Assembly: GCA_036675505.1 (NCBI GenBank)
Contig: JAKFEW010000079.1
Coordinates: forward strand, 1-64,000
Length of the DNA: 64,000 bases
Direction: 5' to 3'
Source: JAKFEW01 sp036675505
Lineage (GTDB): Bacteria > Cyanobacteriota > Sericytochromatia > S15B-MN24 > JAQBPE01
Below, in pieces: positions 38,892-47,172 of this stretch (position 1 is the stretch's first letter; every line of letters begins with the position of its first letter). Below the pieces are notes generated by a model, which saw only the letters and a list, made by a program, of their open reading frames with translations, was not told the origin of the DNA and did no database searches. Both the position numbers and the translations under genes were made by a program.

Positions 38892-39635
38892 ATGCGGCAC
38901 GCGTGGATTTCCAGGGGGCTGGGCCTTGGCGGCGGGGTGCTGCTGACAGGCTGCGTCTTCGTGACAGCCCCCCTGCCCGGCACGAGCCCCACGCCGGCGG
39001 CGAGCCCGTCCGCCGCGGGCGCGCTGGTCAGCGCCACGCCGAGCCCCGCGGCCAGCGCGCCGGCGACCACCGCGCCCGCGCCCGCCAGCCCGACGCCGGC
39101 ACCCTACCTCTTCCACGACGGCTTCGAGGCCGGCCTCACGGGCTGGGCCACCGGCGAGAGCGCCCTGGGCGGCTCGGCGCTGACCTGGAAATCGTCGCCC
39201 GGCGCCGCACAAGAAGGCCAGCTGGCCGTCGTCCTGACCGGCGCGGACGGCCAGGTGCCGGCCGGCCGCGGCCAGGCGCCCGTCTGGATCCAGACCAAGG
39301 CGCCGATCGACCTCACGGCGGCCAAGCTGCCGATGCTGAGGCTCTACCTGCGCAACCAGGCGGTTCCCGCCACGGGCGTCACGTTCCGCGTGCTGTTCTC
39401 CGAGTCGCCGGTCGCATCCGGCACGATCTTCACCGAGCGCGCGTTCGTGGGCGGCGCCTTCAGCGGCCGCGCCGAGTGGGTCGCGCAGGACGTCGACCTC
39501 TCCCCGCTCGAACGGCGGCCCGGCTACCTGGGCATCGTGGTCGAGCTCAGCGCGACGCACGGCAACGCGTTCCCCGGCCCGCTGATCGACAACGTGACGG
39601 TCTACGACGCGGGCGCGGGCCAAAAGCCGCTCTGA
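38892..39635 (+). CDS. Lipoprotein with carbohydrate-binding-like beta-sandwich
   Basis: A 247-residue protein. The signal peptide ends in the lipobox LLTGC, followed by a 45-residue Ala/Ser/Pro/Thr linker. The globular part starts FHDGFEAGLTGWATGESALGG and continues with LPMLRLYLRNQAVPATGVTFRVLFS and GYLGIVVELS ... FPGPLIDNVTVYD, the layout of jelly-roll carbohydrate-binding modules. AAGGAGG precedes ATG 38892. It probably binds an envelope or extracellular polymer. Confidence 0.7.
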   Translation: MRHAWISRGLGLGGGVLLTGCVFVTAPLPGTSPTPAASPSAAGALVSATPSPAASAPATTAPAPASPTPAPYLFHDGFEAGLTGWATGESALGGSALTWKSSPGAAQEGQLAVVLTGADGQVPAGRGQAPVWIQTKAPIDLTAAKLPMLRLYLRNQAVPATGVTFRVLFSESPVASGTIFTERAFVGGAFSGRAEWVAQDVDLSPLERRPGYLGIVVELSATHGNAFPGPLIDNVTVYDAGAGQKPL

Positions 39636-39650
39636 CCGGCCGGGCCGATC

Positions 39651-39686
39651 GTTGACAAGGTCAATCAGATCGTTGACACTGTCAAC
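39651..39686 (+). promoter_or_regulatory. Two operator sites upstream of the MarR-GNAT gene
   Basis: The perfect palindrome GTTGACA-C-TGTCAAC (39672-39686) and the imperfect copy GTTGACAAGGTCAAT (39651-39665) have centres 21 bases apart, two helical turns. TTGACA at 39652-39657 can be the -35, so binding would block the promoter. Confidence 0.6.
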
Positions 39687-39714
39687 GGTATCGACCTTGC
39701 GAGCGGAGGGGCCC

Positions 39715-40665
39715 ATGTCGTCGACGATCGAGCGCGAACGTCTCGTAGCAGCCGTGCGGGAGTTCAACCGATTCTACACCCAACGCATCGGCGTGCTGCA
39801 CGAGGGCCTGCTCGCGAGCCCCTTTTCGTTGACTGAAGTCAGGGTCCTCTACGAGCTCGCCCAGGGCGACCAGCCGTCGGCCAGCGAGCTCGGCCGCGCG
39901 CTGGGGCTCGACGCGGGCTACCTCAGCCGCATCCTGCGCGGCTTCGAGGCAAAGGGCCTGATCGTCCGCACGCCGTCGGCCGCCGACGCCCGCCAGAGCC
40001 ACCTCGCGCTCACCGCCGAGGGTGAGGCGGCCTTCGCCGAGCTCGACGCGCGCTCGAGCGCCGAGGTCGCGGCCCTGCTCGCGAGCCTGCCACCCGCCGA
40101 CGGGACGAAGCTGGCCGACGCGATGGCGACGATCGAGCGCCTGATCGCGCGCGCCACCGGCGCGGCGCCCTTCGTGTTGCGCCAGCCGGTCGCAGGCGAC
40201 TTCGGCTGGGTGGTGCACCGCCACGGCCTGCTCTATGCCCGCGAGTACGGCTGGGACGCGAGCTTCGAGGGCCTGGTCGCCGAGATCGTGGGCGCGTTCG
40301 CCAAGGACCACGACCCGGCCCGCGAGCGCTGCTGGATCGCCGAGAAGGACGGCCAGGTGGCGGGCTCGGTGTTCCTGGTGCGCGCGAGCGACGAGGTCGC
40401 GAAGCTGCGCTGCCTGTACGTCGAGCCCGACGCACGCGGGCTGGGCATCGGGCAGCGGCTGGTGGACACCTGCACGCGCTTCGCGGCGCAGGCGGGCTAC
40501 CGGCGCATCACGCTCTGGACCAACGACGTGCTCGTCTCGGCGCGGCGCCTCTACGAGGCCGCCGGCTACCGGCTGATCGCGTCCGAGCCGCACCACAGCT
40601 TCGGCCACGACCTGGTCGGCCAGACCTGGGAGCTCGACCTGGCCGGCGCGGTCGCGAGCCATTAG
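39715..40665 (+). CDS. MarR-type regulator fused to GNAT acetyltransferase
   Basis: A 316-residue fusion. The first 150 residues are a MarR winged helix: FNRFYTQRIGVLHEGLLASPFSLTEVRVLYEL, then ASELGRALGLDAGYLSRILRGFEAKGLIVRTP (recognition helix) and SHLALTAEGEAAFAEL. The rest is a GNAT domain: KLRCLYVEPDARGLGIGQRLVDTC is the acetyl-CoA loop and LWTNDVLVSARRLYEAAGY follows. MarR-GNAT fusions are known as a family. GGAGGGG precedes ATG 39715. The two inverted repeats upstream suggest autoregulation. Confidence 0.92.
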   Translation: MSSTIERERLVAAVREFNRFYTQRIGVLHEGLLASPFSLTEVRVLYELAQGDQPSASELGRALGLDAGYLSRILRGFEAKGLIVRTPSAADARQSHLALTAEGEAAFAELDARSSAEVAALLASLPPADGTKLADAMATIERLIARATGAAPFVLRQPVAGDFGWVVHRHGLLYAREYGWDASFEGLVAEIVGAFAKDHDPARERCWIAEKDGQVAGSVFLVRASDEVAKLRCLYVEPDARGLGIGQRLVDTCTRFAAQAGYRRITLWTNDVLVSARRLYEAAGYRLIASEPHHSFGHDLVGQTWELDLAGAVASH

Positions 40666-40698
40666 AATCGCCGCTTGGATAGTTTTGAAATATCTTTA

Positions 40699-40727
40699 TT
40701 GCAAAAGCGCATTGTCTGGACTATGAT
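40699..40727 (+). promoter_or_regulatory. Promoter of the TTHB210-like gene
   Basis: -35 TTGCAA (40699-40704), a 17-base spacer and -10 TATGAT (40722-40727), in an AT-rich pocket. Confidence 0.75.
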
Positions 40728-40773
40728 GCGGCTCATCCGGGGACACCGCGTCCCCGCCAAGTGAGGAGTCGAC

Positions 40774-41250
40774 ATGTCTTCAATCGTCTCGCGGCTGGCC
40801 GTGCTGGCCGCACTCTTCGGGCTCCCCGTGATCGGCTTCGCCGGCGCCGCCACCGCCGCGCAGGACCATGCCGCGCACCACCACGACGCGCCACCGGCCA
40901 AGTTCGTGAAGATCGCCGACGCGCTCAAGAATCCGGGCCTGGCCTTCATCCCGGGCCTCGGCGAGCTGTGGGTCGATCCGGCCACCCTGCCGGCCGGGCC
41001 CTTCCTCGGCTACGACAAGGAAGGCAAGCTGGTGAACGTCACCTACATGCTGCCGAGCGCCCAGGTCGACAAGAACAAGGCCTGGAACAACCTGGGAACG
41101 GCCGTCGGCGGCATGAAGATCGACCACACGGACGTGCATGTCTCGGGGGCGCACCCGGGCGTGATGGAGAAGCACGTGCACGTGATCAACTGGCTGATCC
41201 CGCACGCCGACGAGGTCAAGCGCCTCGGCACCTACCCGCACCTGCACTAG
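40774..41250 (+). CDS. TTHB210/DUF5602-like secreted protein
   Basis: A 158-residue protein with a signal peptide ending near ATAAQ, then an HAAHHHDAPP His-rich segment. The domain has GELWVDPATLPAGPFLGYDKEGKLVNVTYMLP, then KIDHTDVHVSGAHPGVMEKHVHVINWLIPHAD. The conserved His residues and overall pattern fit the small TTHB210-like domain (DUF5602) of unknown function, probably periplasmic and metal-binding. GAGGAG precedes the ATG. It converges on a SufR-like regulator gene. Confidence 0.75.
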   Translation: MSSIVSRLAVLAALFGLPVIGFAGAATAAQDHAAHHHDAPPAKFVKIADALKNPGLAFIPGLGELWVDPATLPAGPFLGYDKEGKLVNVTYMLPSAQVDKNKAWNNLGTAVGGMKIDHTDVHVSGAHPGVMEKHVHVINWLIPHADEVKRLGTYPHLH

Positions 41251-41274
41251 GCGCGGCGAGCACGCCGCCGCGCC
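41250..41274. terminator. Bidirectional hairpin
   Basis: GGCGCGGCG (41250-41258), loop AGCACGC, CGCCGCGCC (41266-41274), between convergent genes. Confidence 0.5.
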
Positions 41275-41276
41275 GG

Positions 41277-41912
41277 CTAGAACCCGGGCGTCGGCCGGAA
41301 GCGGCAGACGCCACCGCCGCGCACCATGCACTCCTCGTGGGTCAACGGCAGGCCGGTCAGGCGTGAGAGCAGCGCGACGTCGAACTGGCAGATCGCCGGG
41401 TGGCGCTTCGCGAGCTCGTGGTAGACGCAATTGGAAGCCTCGATCGCCGCGGGCGCGCCACCGGTGCCTGGCACCGCCGCGGCCTCGTAAGCCAGCTCGT
41501 TCATGAGCGCGACGATCGCGGCCAGGCGCGCTTCACCCGTGAGCCCCTCCAGTCGCGGCTGCAGGCTCTCGGCGATCGGCCCCGCGAGGTCTTCGAGCCA
41601 GGCCGCGAGGCCCTCTTCGCCGCGCTCCCGGGCGATCGCGTCGAGCAGCAGGCTCGAGAACCAGCTGTACTGCTTGGGGAAAAGGTCGGTGCCCTTCGCG
41701 GCGAGCACGTAGGCCTGGCCGGGCCGGCCGGCGGTCCGCCGTTCCTCGCCCTTGGCCACGTAGCCGTCCAGCTCGAGGGCGGTCAGGTGCTGGCGCACGG
41801 CCGGACGCGTGACGCCGAGGGCTGTGGCCAGCTCGTCGATCGAAAGGCCGGCCTTGTGCTTGAGCAGCAGCCGGAGCAGCTCCTGCTGCCGCTTGCCCAA
41901 CAACTCCAACAC
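41277..41912 (-). CDS. SufR-like transcriptional regulator (HTH plus C-terminal Cys sensor)
   Basis: A 211-residue protein starting at GTG 41912 with GGAGGTCAC upstream. The N-terminal helix-turn-helix is GKRQQELLRLLLKHKAGLSIDELATALGVTRPAVRQHLTALELDGYV, with a GRPGQAYVLAAKGTDLFPKQYSWFSSLLL hinge. The C-terminal part has CVYHELAKRHPAICQFD and EECMVRGGGVCRF; four Cys in this arrangement suggest an iron-sulfur or metal site, as in COG2345 regulators such as SufR. A redox- or iron-responsive role is likely, but no suf genes are nearby. Confidence 0.8.
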   Translation of the reverse strand: MLELLGKRQQELLRLLLKHKAGLSIDELATALGVTRPAVRQHLTALELDGYVAKGEERRTAGRPGQAYVLAAKGTDLFPKQYSWFSSLLLDAIARERGEEGLAAWLEDLAGPIAESLQPRLEGLTGEARLAAIVALMNELAYEAAAVPGTGGAPAAIEASNCVYHELAKRHPAICQFDVALLSRLTGLPLTHEECMVRGGGVCRFRPTPGF

Positions 41913-42032
41913 GCGTGACCTCCGTTCAGGTGCATGGTACCGGAAACGCTCGCCGCATGTTTGCCAGCTGGCGGTCGACCGCCTATCATGCCCGTCCGAA
42001 TGCCCGCTCGGCGAAAGAGATATGGAGGCACC

Positions 42033-42854
42033 ATGCGCGTCTTGATCATGTCCGACATGGAAGGGGTCAGCGGCATCGTCGTCTGGGAGCAGGTCAACGG
42101 CGGCGCGCCCATGTACGAGGAAGGCCGCAGGCTCTACACCGAGGAGATCAACGCGGCCGTGCGCGGCGCGCGGGCGGCGGGCGCCACCGAGATCGTGGTC
42201 GTGGACTGCCACGGCGCGGGCGGGCCCTGGTCCTTCAACTCGCTCGTACCCGAGCTGCTCGACCCGGGCTGCACCTGGGTCGCCCACCACCCCTGGAGCC
42301 GCTATACCGAGCTGCTCGAGCAAGGCTGCGACGCCTGCCTGCTCGTGGCGATGCACGCCAAGGCCGGCACGCCGGACGGCGTCATGTGCCACACGGTCTC
42401 CTCGACCAGCTGGCGCGAGCTGCGCTTCAACGGCGTGAGCGTCGGCGAGGTCGGCATCAACGCGGCGCTCTGCGGCGCGTACGGCGTGCCCGTGCTGCTC
42501 GTGACCGGCGACGTGGCGACCTGTCGCGAGTCGCAGGCGCTGCTCGGCGACGGGCTCACCACGGTCGCCGTGAAGCAGGGCCTCTCGCGCTACTCGGCCC
42601 GCCAGGTCCCGCCCCTGCGGGCGCGTGAGCTGATCGAGGCGGGCGCGCTGGCGGCGCTCGCGGACCTGAAGGCCGTGAAGCCCTACGTGCCGGCAGGCCC
42701 CGTGACCATCGAGTTCGAGCTCTCGACGGTCGATCATGCCGCCAAATACAAGGGCCGCCAGGGCGTCACGATCACGAACGACCTGGTGGTCACGAGCCGC
42801 GCTGATACCTGGTTGCAGGCCTGGGATCAGTTCTGGACCTGGGGTCCGGTTTGA
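42033..42854 (+). CDS. dppA: M55 family D-aminopeptidase (DppA)
   Basis: A 273-residue zinc peptidase that releases N-terminal D-amino acids, typically from D-Ala-D-Ala peptides. It has VLIMSDMEGVSGI at the start (zinc-ligand Asp and Glu), VVVDCHGAGGPWSFN, LLVAMHAKAGTPDGVMCHT (His ligand), GVSVGEVGINAALCGAYGVPVLLVTGD and the C-terminal TIEFELSTVDHAAK. GGAGGCACC precedes ATG 42033. No dipeptide transporter is adjacent. Confidence 0.93.
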   Translation: MRVLIMSDMEGVSGIVVWEQVNGGAPMYEEGRRLYTEEINAAVRGARAAGATEIVVVDCHGAGGPWSFNSLVPELLDPGCTWVAHHPWSRYTELLEQGCDACLLVAMHAKAGTPDGVMCHTVSSTSWRELRFNGVSVGEVGINAALCGAYGVPVLLVTGDVATCRESQALLGDGLTTVAVKQGLSRYSARQVPPLRARELIEAGALAALADLKAVKPYVPAGPVTIEFELSTVDHAAKYKGRQGVTITNDLVVTSRADTWLQAWDQFWTWGPV

Positions 42855-42879
42855 CCGACCTTAGAAATCCATCGGTCAA
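42851..42879 (+). repeat. Inverted repeat at the dppA stop codon
   Basis: TTGACCGA (42851-42858) and TCGGTCAA (42872-42879) flank a 13-base AT-rich loop, and a further GGTCGGTC lies at 42900-42907. It may be a weak terminator or an operator for the next gene. Confidence 0.4.
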
Positions 42880-43043
42880 CCTGCCCATATCGAACCAACG
42901 GTCGGTCTGCTAACATCGGCTCATCGCGCTATCCTCCACATTTACTTGACCGGCATGCCACATCATCGCAAGGCCGCCGTGTCCGAACCTCAAACAGCCG
43001 CGCGTACGATTGGCTCGTCTGCATGAATTGAGGTTCTCCCGCG

Positions 43044-43841
43044 ATGAAACACAGGATTTCGCTTGCGGTGGCATTGTATGCCGCCGTCGTGCTGCCGTTC
43101 GGCTGTGCCACCCACCCCGAAGCTCGCGCGCCGCTGCCCGCGAAGATCGGCCTCAGCCCGTCGGCCGGCATCGCCGAACCGCTGGCCGAGGCGGTCCCCT
43201 GGTACAGCCTCGCGGACCGGCCCACCTGGCGCACGCCGAAGCCCACGACGGCCCCGACGGCGACGCCGACCCCCGTGCCCACGGTCGCGCCGACGGCGAC
43301 ACCCGCGCCGACGGCCGCCCCGACCACGACGCCCGCGCCTTTGCCCACGGCAACGCCGACGCCCGCCGCGACGCCGACGCCAGCGCCGACCGCGACGCCC
43401 GCCACCACCTCGGTCTATGCGCCGGCGATCGACGCCGAGCGGCTGGCCATGGCGCAGCGCGTGCTCGAGCTCTGCAACCAGCACCGCGTGGCGGCCGGCG
43501 TGCGGACGCTGGTCCTCGAGGGGCCTTACGCCGGCACGCCGTCGCGCATGGGCGTCGCGACCTTCCGCAGCGAGGACATGCGCGACCGCAACTACTTCTC
43601 GCACACCGACCCGGATGGCCACAGCCCGTTCTGGCACCTCACGCAGGCCGGCATCGGCTACACGACGGCGGGCGAGAACATCGCTTACGGCTACACCACG
43701 CCCGATGCCGTGATGTCGGCCTGGATGGCGAGTGCTGGCCACCGCGCCAACATCCTGAACGGCAACTTCGGCAGGCTCGGCGTCGGCATCGCCCTCGGCG
43801 GCACCGGCCGGTACTACTGGACCCAGATCTTCACGAACTGA
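43044..43841 (+). CDS. CAP-domain lipoprotein
   Basis: A 265-residue protein. The signal peptide has a Cys in PFGCATHP (probable lipobox). A Pro/Thr/Ala repeat linker covers residues about 65-130, and its DNA is a low-complexity stretch (43220-43410). The CAP (cysteine-rich secretory/SCP-like) domain follows: MAQRVLELCNQHRVAAGVRTLV, DRNYFSHTDPDGHSPFWHL, AGENIAYGYTTPDAVMSAWMASAGHRANILN and GRYYWTQIFTN. Bacterial CAP proteins act at the cell surface in calcium, sterol or protease-related roles; the function here is not known. Confidence 0.88.
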   Translation: MKHRISLAVALYAAVVLPFGCATHPEARAPLPAKIGLSPSAGIAEPLAEAVPWYSLADRPTWRTPKPTTAPTATPTPVPTVAPTATPAPTAAPTTTPAPLPTATPTPAATPTPAPTATPATTSVYAPAIDAERLAMAQRVLELCNQHRVAAGVRTLVLEGPYAGTPSRMGVATFRSEDMRDRNYFSHTDPDGHSPFWHLTQAGIGYTTAGENIAYGYTTPDAVMSAWMASAGHRANILNGNFGRLGVGIALGGTGRYYWTQIFTN

Positions 43842-44706
43842 GCCAGGCGCCGGCCAGGCACAGGGCGCGGGTCTCCTCGGTGAGCGCACGCAACGACGCG
43901 TGCGCCCCGCTGCGCCCGTCTGGCCCTGCGCCGAGGCCCGCGAAGGCAGCCGCCACGCGGGCCTCGAAGCCGTCTGGCCGCACGGGAAGCCCCTCCACCG
44001 CGCGGACGGCGCCCTTCTCGTTCATGCAATAACGCGCGTTCAGCGCGTGGAGCGCCTGGGCGAGCGTGGCCGTGCAGCGGAAGAAGCAGCCCGCGGCGTA
44101 GCTGACGTCGCCCCGCCCGAGCGCCTTCTCGGCGTTGGCGAGCGCGAAGTCCGCTTCCCAGACCCCGTCGACGATCGCGCGCTGCAGCGCGGGCGGGTAC
44201 GGCTCCGTGAGCGATTTCAGGCCCGCGACAGCGCCTTGCGGATCGTGGAGCGGGCGGCAGGCGTGCACCTCGGCCAGGTAGATGGCCGTGTGGAAGCCGT
44301 GGGGGTGGCCTGGCTGGTAGTGGATCTCGGGCTTGCCGGCGCGACACGCGTCGATCACCGCGCGCACCTTCGCGAGGTCGCGGTAGAGCCAATCGACGCG
44401 CTGGCCGCCGATGTCGAGCCAGCCGCCGCCGTTGATCCAGGGCCCCCAACCGCCGAGCGGCGTCACGAGGTCGGGCGCGTGGCGATCGTCAAGCGCCTGC
44501 GCGAGCGTGCGCAGCGCGACAAGGTCCGGCGGCCGGGCGGGGTCGTAATAGAGCCCGAGGTCGACGTCCGAGCGGGAGTCGCCCGCGCCGCGCGCGAGCG
44601 AGCCGCCGAGCACGACGGCCACCACGCCATCGATCGCGGCCAGCTGCGCGGCGACCTGCTCGGCGAGCCGGATTTTGGCCGCGCTGTCCGCGAGGCCCTC
44701 ACGCAC
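43831..44706 (-). CDS. Nucleotidyltransferase domain protein
   Basis: A 291-residue protein with the active-site motif VVAVVLGGSLARGAGDSRSDVDLGLYYD near residues 26-53. The third acid may be in QRVDWLYRD near residue 110. The second half is helical. GTG 44706 is the likely start, overlapping the upstream hydrolase stop by eight bases. The family resembles aminoglycoside-like or DUF4037-like nucleotidyltransferases. The 3' end overlaps the CAP-domain gene by 11 bases. Confidence 0.8.
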   Translation of the reverse strand: MREGLADSAAKIRLAEQVAAQLAAIDGVVAVVLGGSLARGAGDSRSDVDLGLYYDPARPPDLVALRTLAQALDDRHAPDLVTPLGGWGPWINGGGWLDIGGQRVDWLYRDLAKVRAVIDACRAGKPEIHYQPGHPHGFHTAIYLAEVHACRPLHDPQGAVAGLKSLTEPYPPALQRAIVDGVWEADFALANAEKALGRGDVSYAAGCFFRCTATLAQALHALNARYCMNEKGAVRAVEGLPVRPDGFEARVAAAFAGLGAGPDGRSGAHASLRALTEETRALCLAGAWLSS

Positions 44707-45568
44707 CGACCTGCCCCCGCATGAAGGCCACCGCGTCGTCGAGCACGGGGCCGAGGAAGCGCAAGGGTGCTGCGATGGCGGCGACCACGCCATAGTGGTC
44801 GAGCCTGTCGTACTCGACGAGCGTGGCCTGGAGGCCGGCCTTCTGGGCCGCGTCGCGCAGGTTGCGGGCGTTGTGGGGCTTCACGATCTCGTCCTTGAGG
44901 CCGTATTGCAGGAAGATCGGCGGGTCCTTCGCGTCCACGTAGCGGATCGGCTGGGTGTTGGGCCAGCCCTCTGGCGGGCCCATCAGCTGGCGGATGTCTT
45001 CATCCGTGAAGGGCAGGAAATCGTACGGCCCCGACATGCCGACCACGCCCTTCACCGCCCCCTCGGGCAGCCCCTGGGCCTTCAAGAACGACTGATCGAG
45101 CGCGAGCATCATCGCCTGGTGCGCCCCCGCCGAATGGCCCAGCAGCACGAGTCGGGCCGGATCGCCGCCGAGCTCGCGGGCGTGGTCGTGGGCCCAGCGC
45201 ACGGCCTTCGCGCCGTCTTCCACGAAGTCCGGGAAGCGCACCTCGGGGAAGAGCCGGTGGTCCGGCAGCACGGCCACGAAGCCGCGGCTCGCGAGCGCCT
45301 CGCCCACGAAGCGGAACTCGCGCTTGTCGAAGCCCTGCCAACGGCCGCCGTAGAAGAAGACAGCGACCGGCAACGCGGCGCCCGGCTCGAGCGCGGCCCT
45401 GGGGCGATAGACGTCGACGGCCTGGCGCGGGTGATCGCCATAGGCACGCTCGATGTGCTCGGCGTAGCCCCAGCTCGGCACGACGGCGTTGAGCAGGCCG
45501 AGCGGCGTGCAGCCCGCGAGGGCGAGGGCGGCGGTGAGCAGGGCGGCGGCCTGGCGGATCGGGCGCAT
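44699..45568 (-). CDS. Alpha/beta hydrolase lipoprotein
   Basis: A 289-residue lipoprotein (lipobox ALAGC near residue 20). VAVFFYGGRWQGFDKREFRF contains the GG oxyanion region, LVLLGHSAGAHQAMMLAL is the nucleophile elbow (Ser), and KDEIVKPHNARNL and YDRLDHYGVVAAI supply the acid and His. It belongs to the esterase/kynurenine-formamidase-like carboxylesterase group. TGAGGAGAACC precedes ATG 45568. It is upstream of, and coupled to, the nucleotidyltransferase gene. Confidence 0.87.
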   Translation of the reverse strand: MRPIRQAAALLTAALALAGCTPLGLLNAVVPSWGYAEHIERAYGDHPRQAVDVYRPRAALEPGAALPVAVFFYGGRWQGFDKREFRFVGEALASRGFVAVLPDHRLFPEVRFPDFVEDGAKAVRWAHDHARELGGDPARLVLLGHSAGAHQAMMLALDQSFLKAQGLPEGAVKGVVGMSGPYDFLPFTDEDIRQLMGPPEGWPNTQPIRYVDAKDPPIFLQYGLKDEIVKPHNARNLRDAAQKAGLQATLVEYDRLDHYGVVAAIAAPLRFLGPVLDDAVAFMRGQVGA

Positions 45569-45634
45569 GGGCGGGTTCTCCTCAGGCCATGATACGCTTG
45601 CCAATTCGTTTTGGATGGGGGGTAAGCAAGCCGT

Positions 45635-46618
45635 ATGCGCATTTTCCTGACCGGTGGCTCGGGCTTCCTCGGCCGCAGCCTGATCGAAGCCGCGACCGCC
45701 GCGGGCCACAGCGTCCGCGCCCTGGCCCGCTCGGCCGCCTCGGCCGACAGCGTGCGCCGGGCGGGCGGCGAGCCCGTGATGGGCGACCTCGACGACGAGG
45801 CCGCGCTGCGCGCGGGCATGGCAGGCTGCGACGCGGTGGTCCACGCCGCCGCCCACACCGAGGAGTGGGGCCCTTATGCGGACTTCCACCGCGTGAACGT
45901 GGCCGGCACCGAGCACGTGATCGCGGCCGCCCGCGGGGCCCGCGTGCCGCGCCTGGTGCACGTGAGCAGCGAGTCGGTGCTGGCCGGCGGCCGGCCGATC
46001 GTGAACGCGGACGAGACCTGGCCCAGGCCCGCGAAGGCGGTCGGGCTGTATCCGCTCACCAAGGGCATGGCCGAGGACCGCGTGCTCGCGGCCAACGGCG
46101 AGGGCCTCGCCACGGTGGTGGTGCGGCCCCGCTTCTTGTGGGGCCAGGGCGACACCTCGCTGCTGCCGAAGCTCGTGGAAGCCGTGCAGGCCGGCCGCTT
46201 CAAGTGGATCGGCGGCGGGCGCTACCCGAGCTCCACCTGCCACGTGCGCAACGCCTGCCAGGGCATCCTGCTGGCCTGCGAGAAGGGCGGGGCGGGCCAG
46301 ATCTACTTCCTCACGGACGGCCCGCCGGTGGAGTTCCGCGCGTTCCTGACCGAGTTGATCGGCACGCAGGGGATCACGGTGGACGTCGGCAGCGTGCCGC
46401 ACGGGATCGCGGTGGTCTCGGCGTATGTGGCCGAGTTCGTCTGGAAGACTTTCAGGCTCGCCGGGCCGCCGCCGATCACGCTCTCGCTGGTGCGGGTGGT
46501 GGGTGAGGAGGTGACGGTGTCGGACGCGAAGGCGCGGCGGGAGCTGGGCTACGCGCCTGTGGTGACACGGGAAGCTGGCCTCGCTGAGATTCAGGCGGGC
46601 TCGAGCGGAAGGGCGTAA
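45635..46618 (+). CDS. NAD-dependent epimerase/dehydratase (3-beta-HSD-like)
   Basis: A 327-residue extended SDR. MRIFLTGGSGFLGRSLIE is the NAD-binding glycine motif; AVVHAAAHTEEWGPYADFHRVNVAGTEHV and RLVHVSSESVL follow; YPLTKGMAE holds the catalytic Tyr and Lys. The C-terminal half (SSTCHVRNACQGILLACE and onward) fits sterol-dehydrogenase-like members. The substrate is unknown. The 3' end overlaps the convergent DUF6817 gene by 28 bases. Confidence 0.9.
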   Translation: MRIFLTGGSGFLGRSLIEAATAAGHSVRALARSAASADSVRRAGGEPVMGDLDDEAALRAGMAGCDAVVHAAAHTEEWGPYADFHRVNVAGTEHVIAAARGARVPRLVHVSSESVLAGGRPIVNADETWPRPAKAVGLYPLTKGMAEDRVLAANGEGLATVVVRPRFLWGQGDTSLLPKLVEAVQAGRFKWIGGGRYPSSTCHVRNACQGILLACEKGGAGQIYFLTDGPPVEFRAFLTELIGTQGITVDVGSVPHGIAVVSAYVAEFVWKTFRLAGPPPITLSLVRVVGEEVTVSDAKARRELGYAPVVTREAGLAEIQAGSSGRA

Positions 46619-47145
46619 GCCTGCCGAAATGCCTCGTACGCCGCGGTCGGCAACCAGGCGCGCGCGCGAACAAGCTCGGCTTCCCGGTATCGCGCGTATT
46701 CAGCGCCCGCGCGCGGGCGCTGCTCGAGCCAGTTGGCGAGCACCAGCGTGAGGAGATCCGACCAATCCTGGCGCGAAAGCGGGATCGGCTCCCCGTTGTG
46801 GCGATCGACGACGTGGAAGCCTTCCTCACGGTCCAGGTTCTGCCAGAGCGAGTCCTTGCGGAAGGCGCCGAAAACGTAGGTCAGGCGCTCGGCCTCCCGA
46901 CCGATCAATGCCTGCAGAACTGGCCGCAGCGTAAGCGAGACGGCCGGCTGCTGAAAGGACTCGGTGCCGTAGACGCTGTGGCAGAGGCCAGCCTCGCAGA
47001 CTTCGGAGGGCACGTCCCAATCCGCCAGGAGCCTGTACGTTCCGCGCAGGTGCGCGGCCAGGGTGCCGTCACCATGGGCGAGCGTCTCGACGCCGAAGGG
47101 CGCCAATTGGGCCAGGATGTGCTCGCAGCGATCAGTGGTGGTCAT
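46591..47145 (-). CDS. DUF6817-like protein
   Basis: A 184-residue protein. LAHGDGTLAAHLRGTYRLLADWDVPSEVCEAGLCHSVYGTESF at about residues 22-64 is the signature of this family (HD-like His/Asp pattern), with IGREAERLTYVFGAFRKDSLW after it. No function is established; a metal-dependent hydrolase is a guess from the His/Asp pattern. A minus-strand TAAATT lies nine bases before the ATG. Confidence 0.8.
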   Translation of the reverse strand: MTTTDRCEHILAQLAPFGVETLAHGDGTLAAHLRGTYRLLADWDVPSEVCEAGLCHSVYGTESFQQPAVSLTLRPVLQALIGREAERLTYVFGAFRKDSLWQNLDREEGFHVVDRHNGEPIPLSRQDWSDLLTLVLANWLEQRPRAGAEYARYREAELVRARAWLPTAAYEAFRQAYALPLEPA

Positions 47146-47172
47146 GGCCCTGCCAATTTAGCATGATCGCCC

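Noticed and set aside
43220..43410. Short tandem repeats considered as a CRISPR-like or minisatellite array
   Set aside because: They encode the Pro/Thr/Ala linker of the CAP-domain lipoprotein in one frame. There are no conserved spacers or palindromic repeats.
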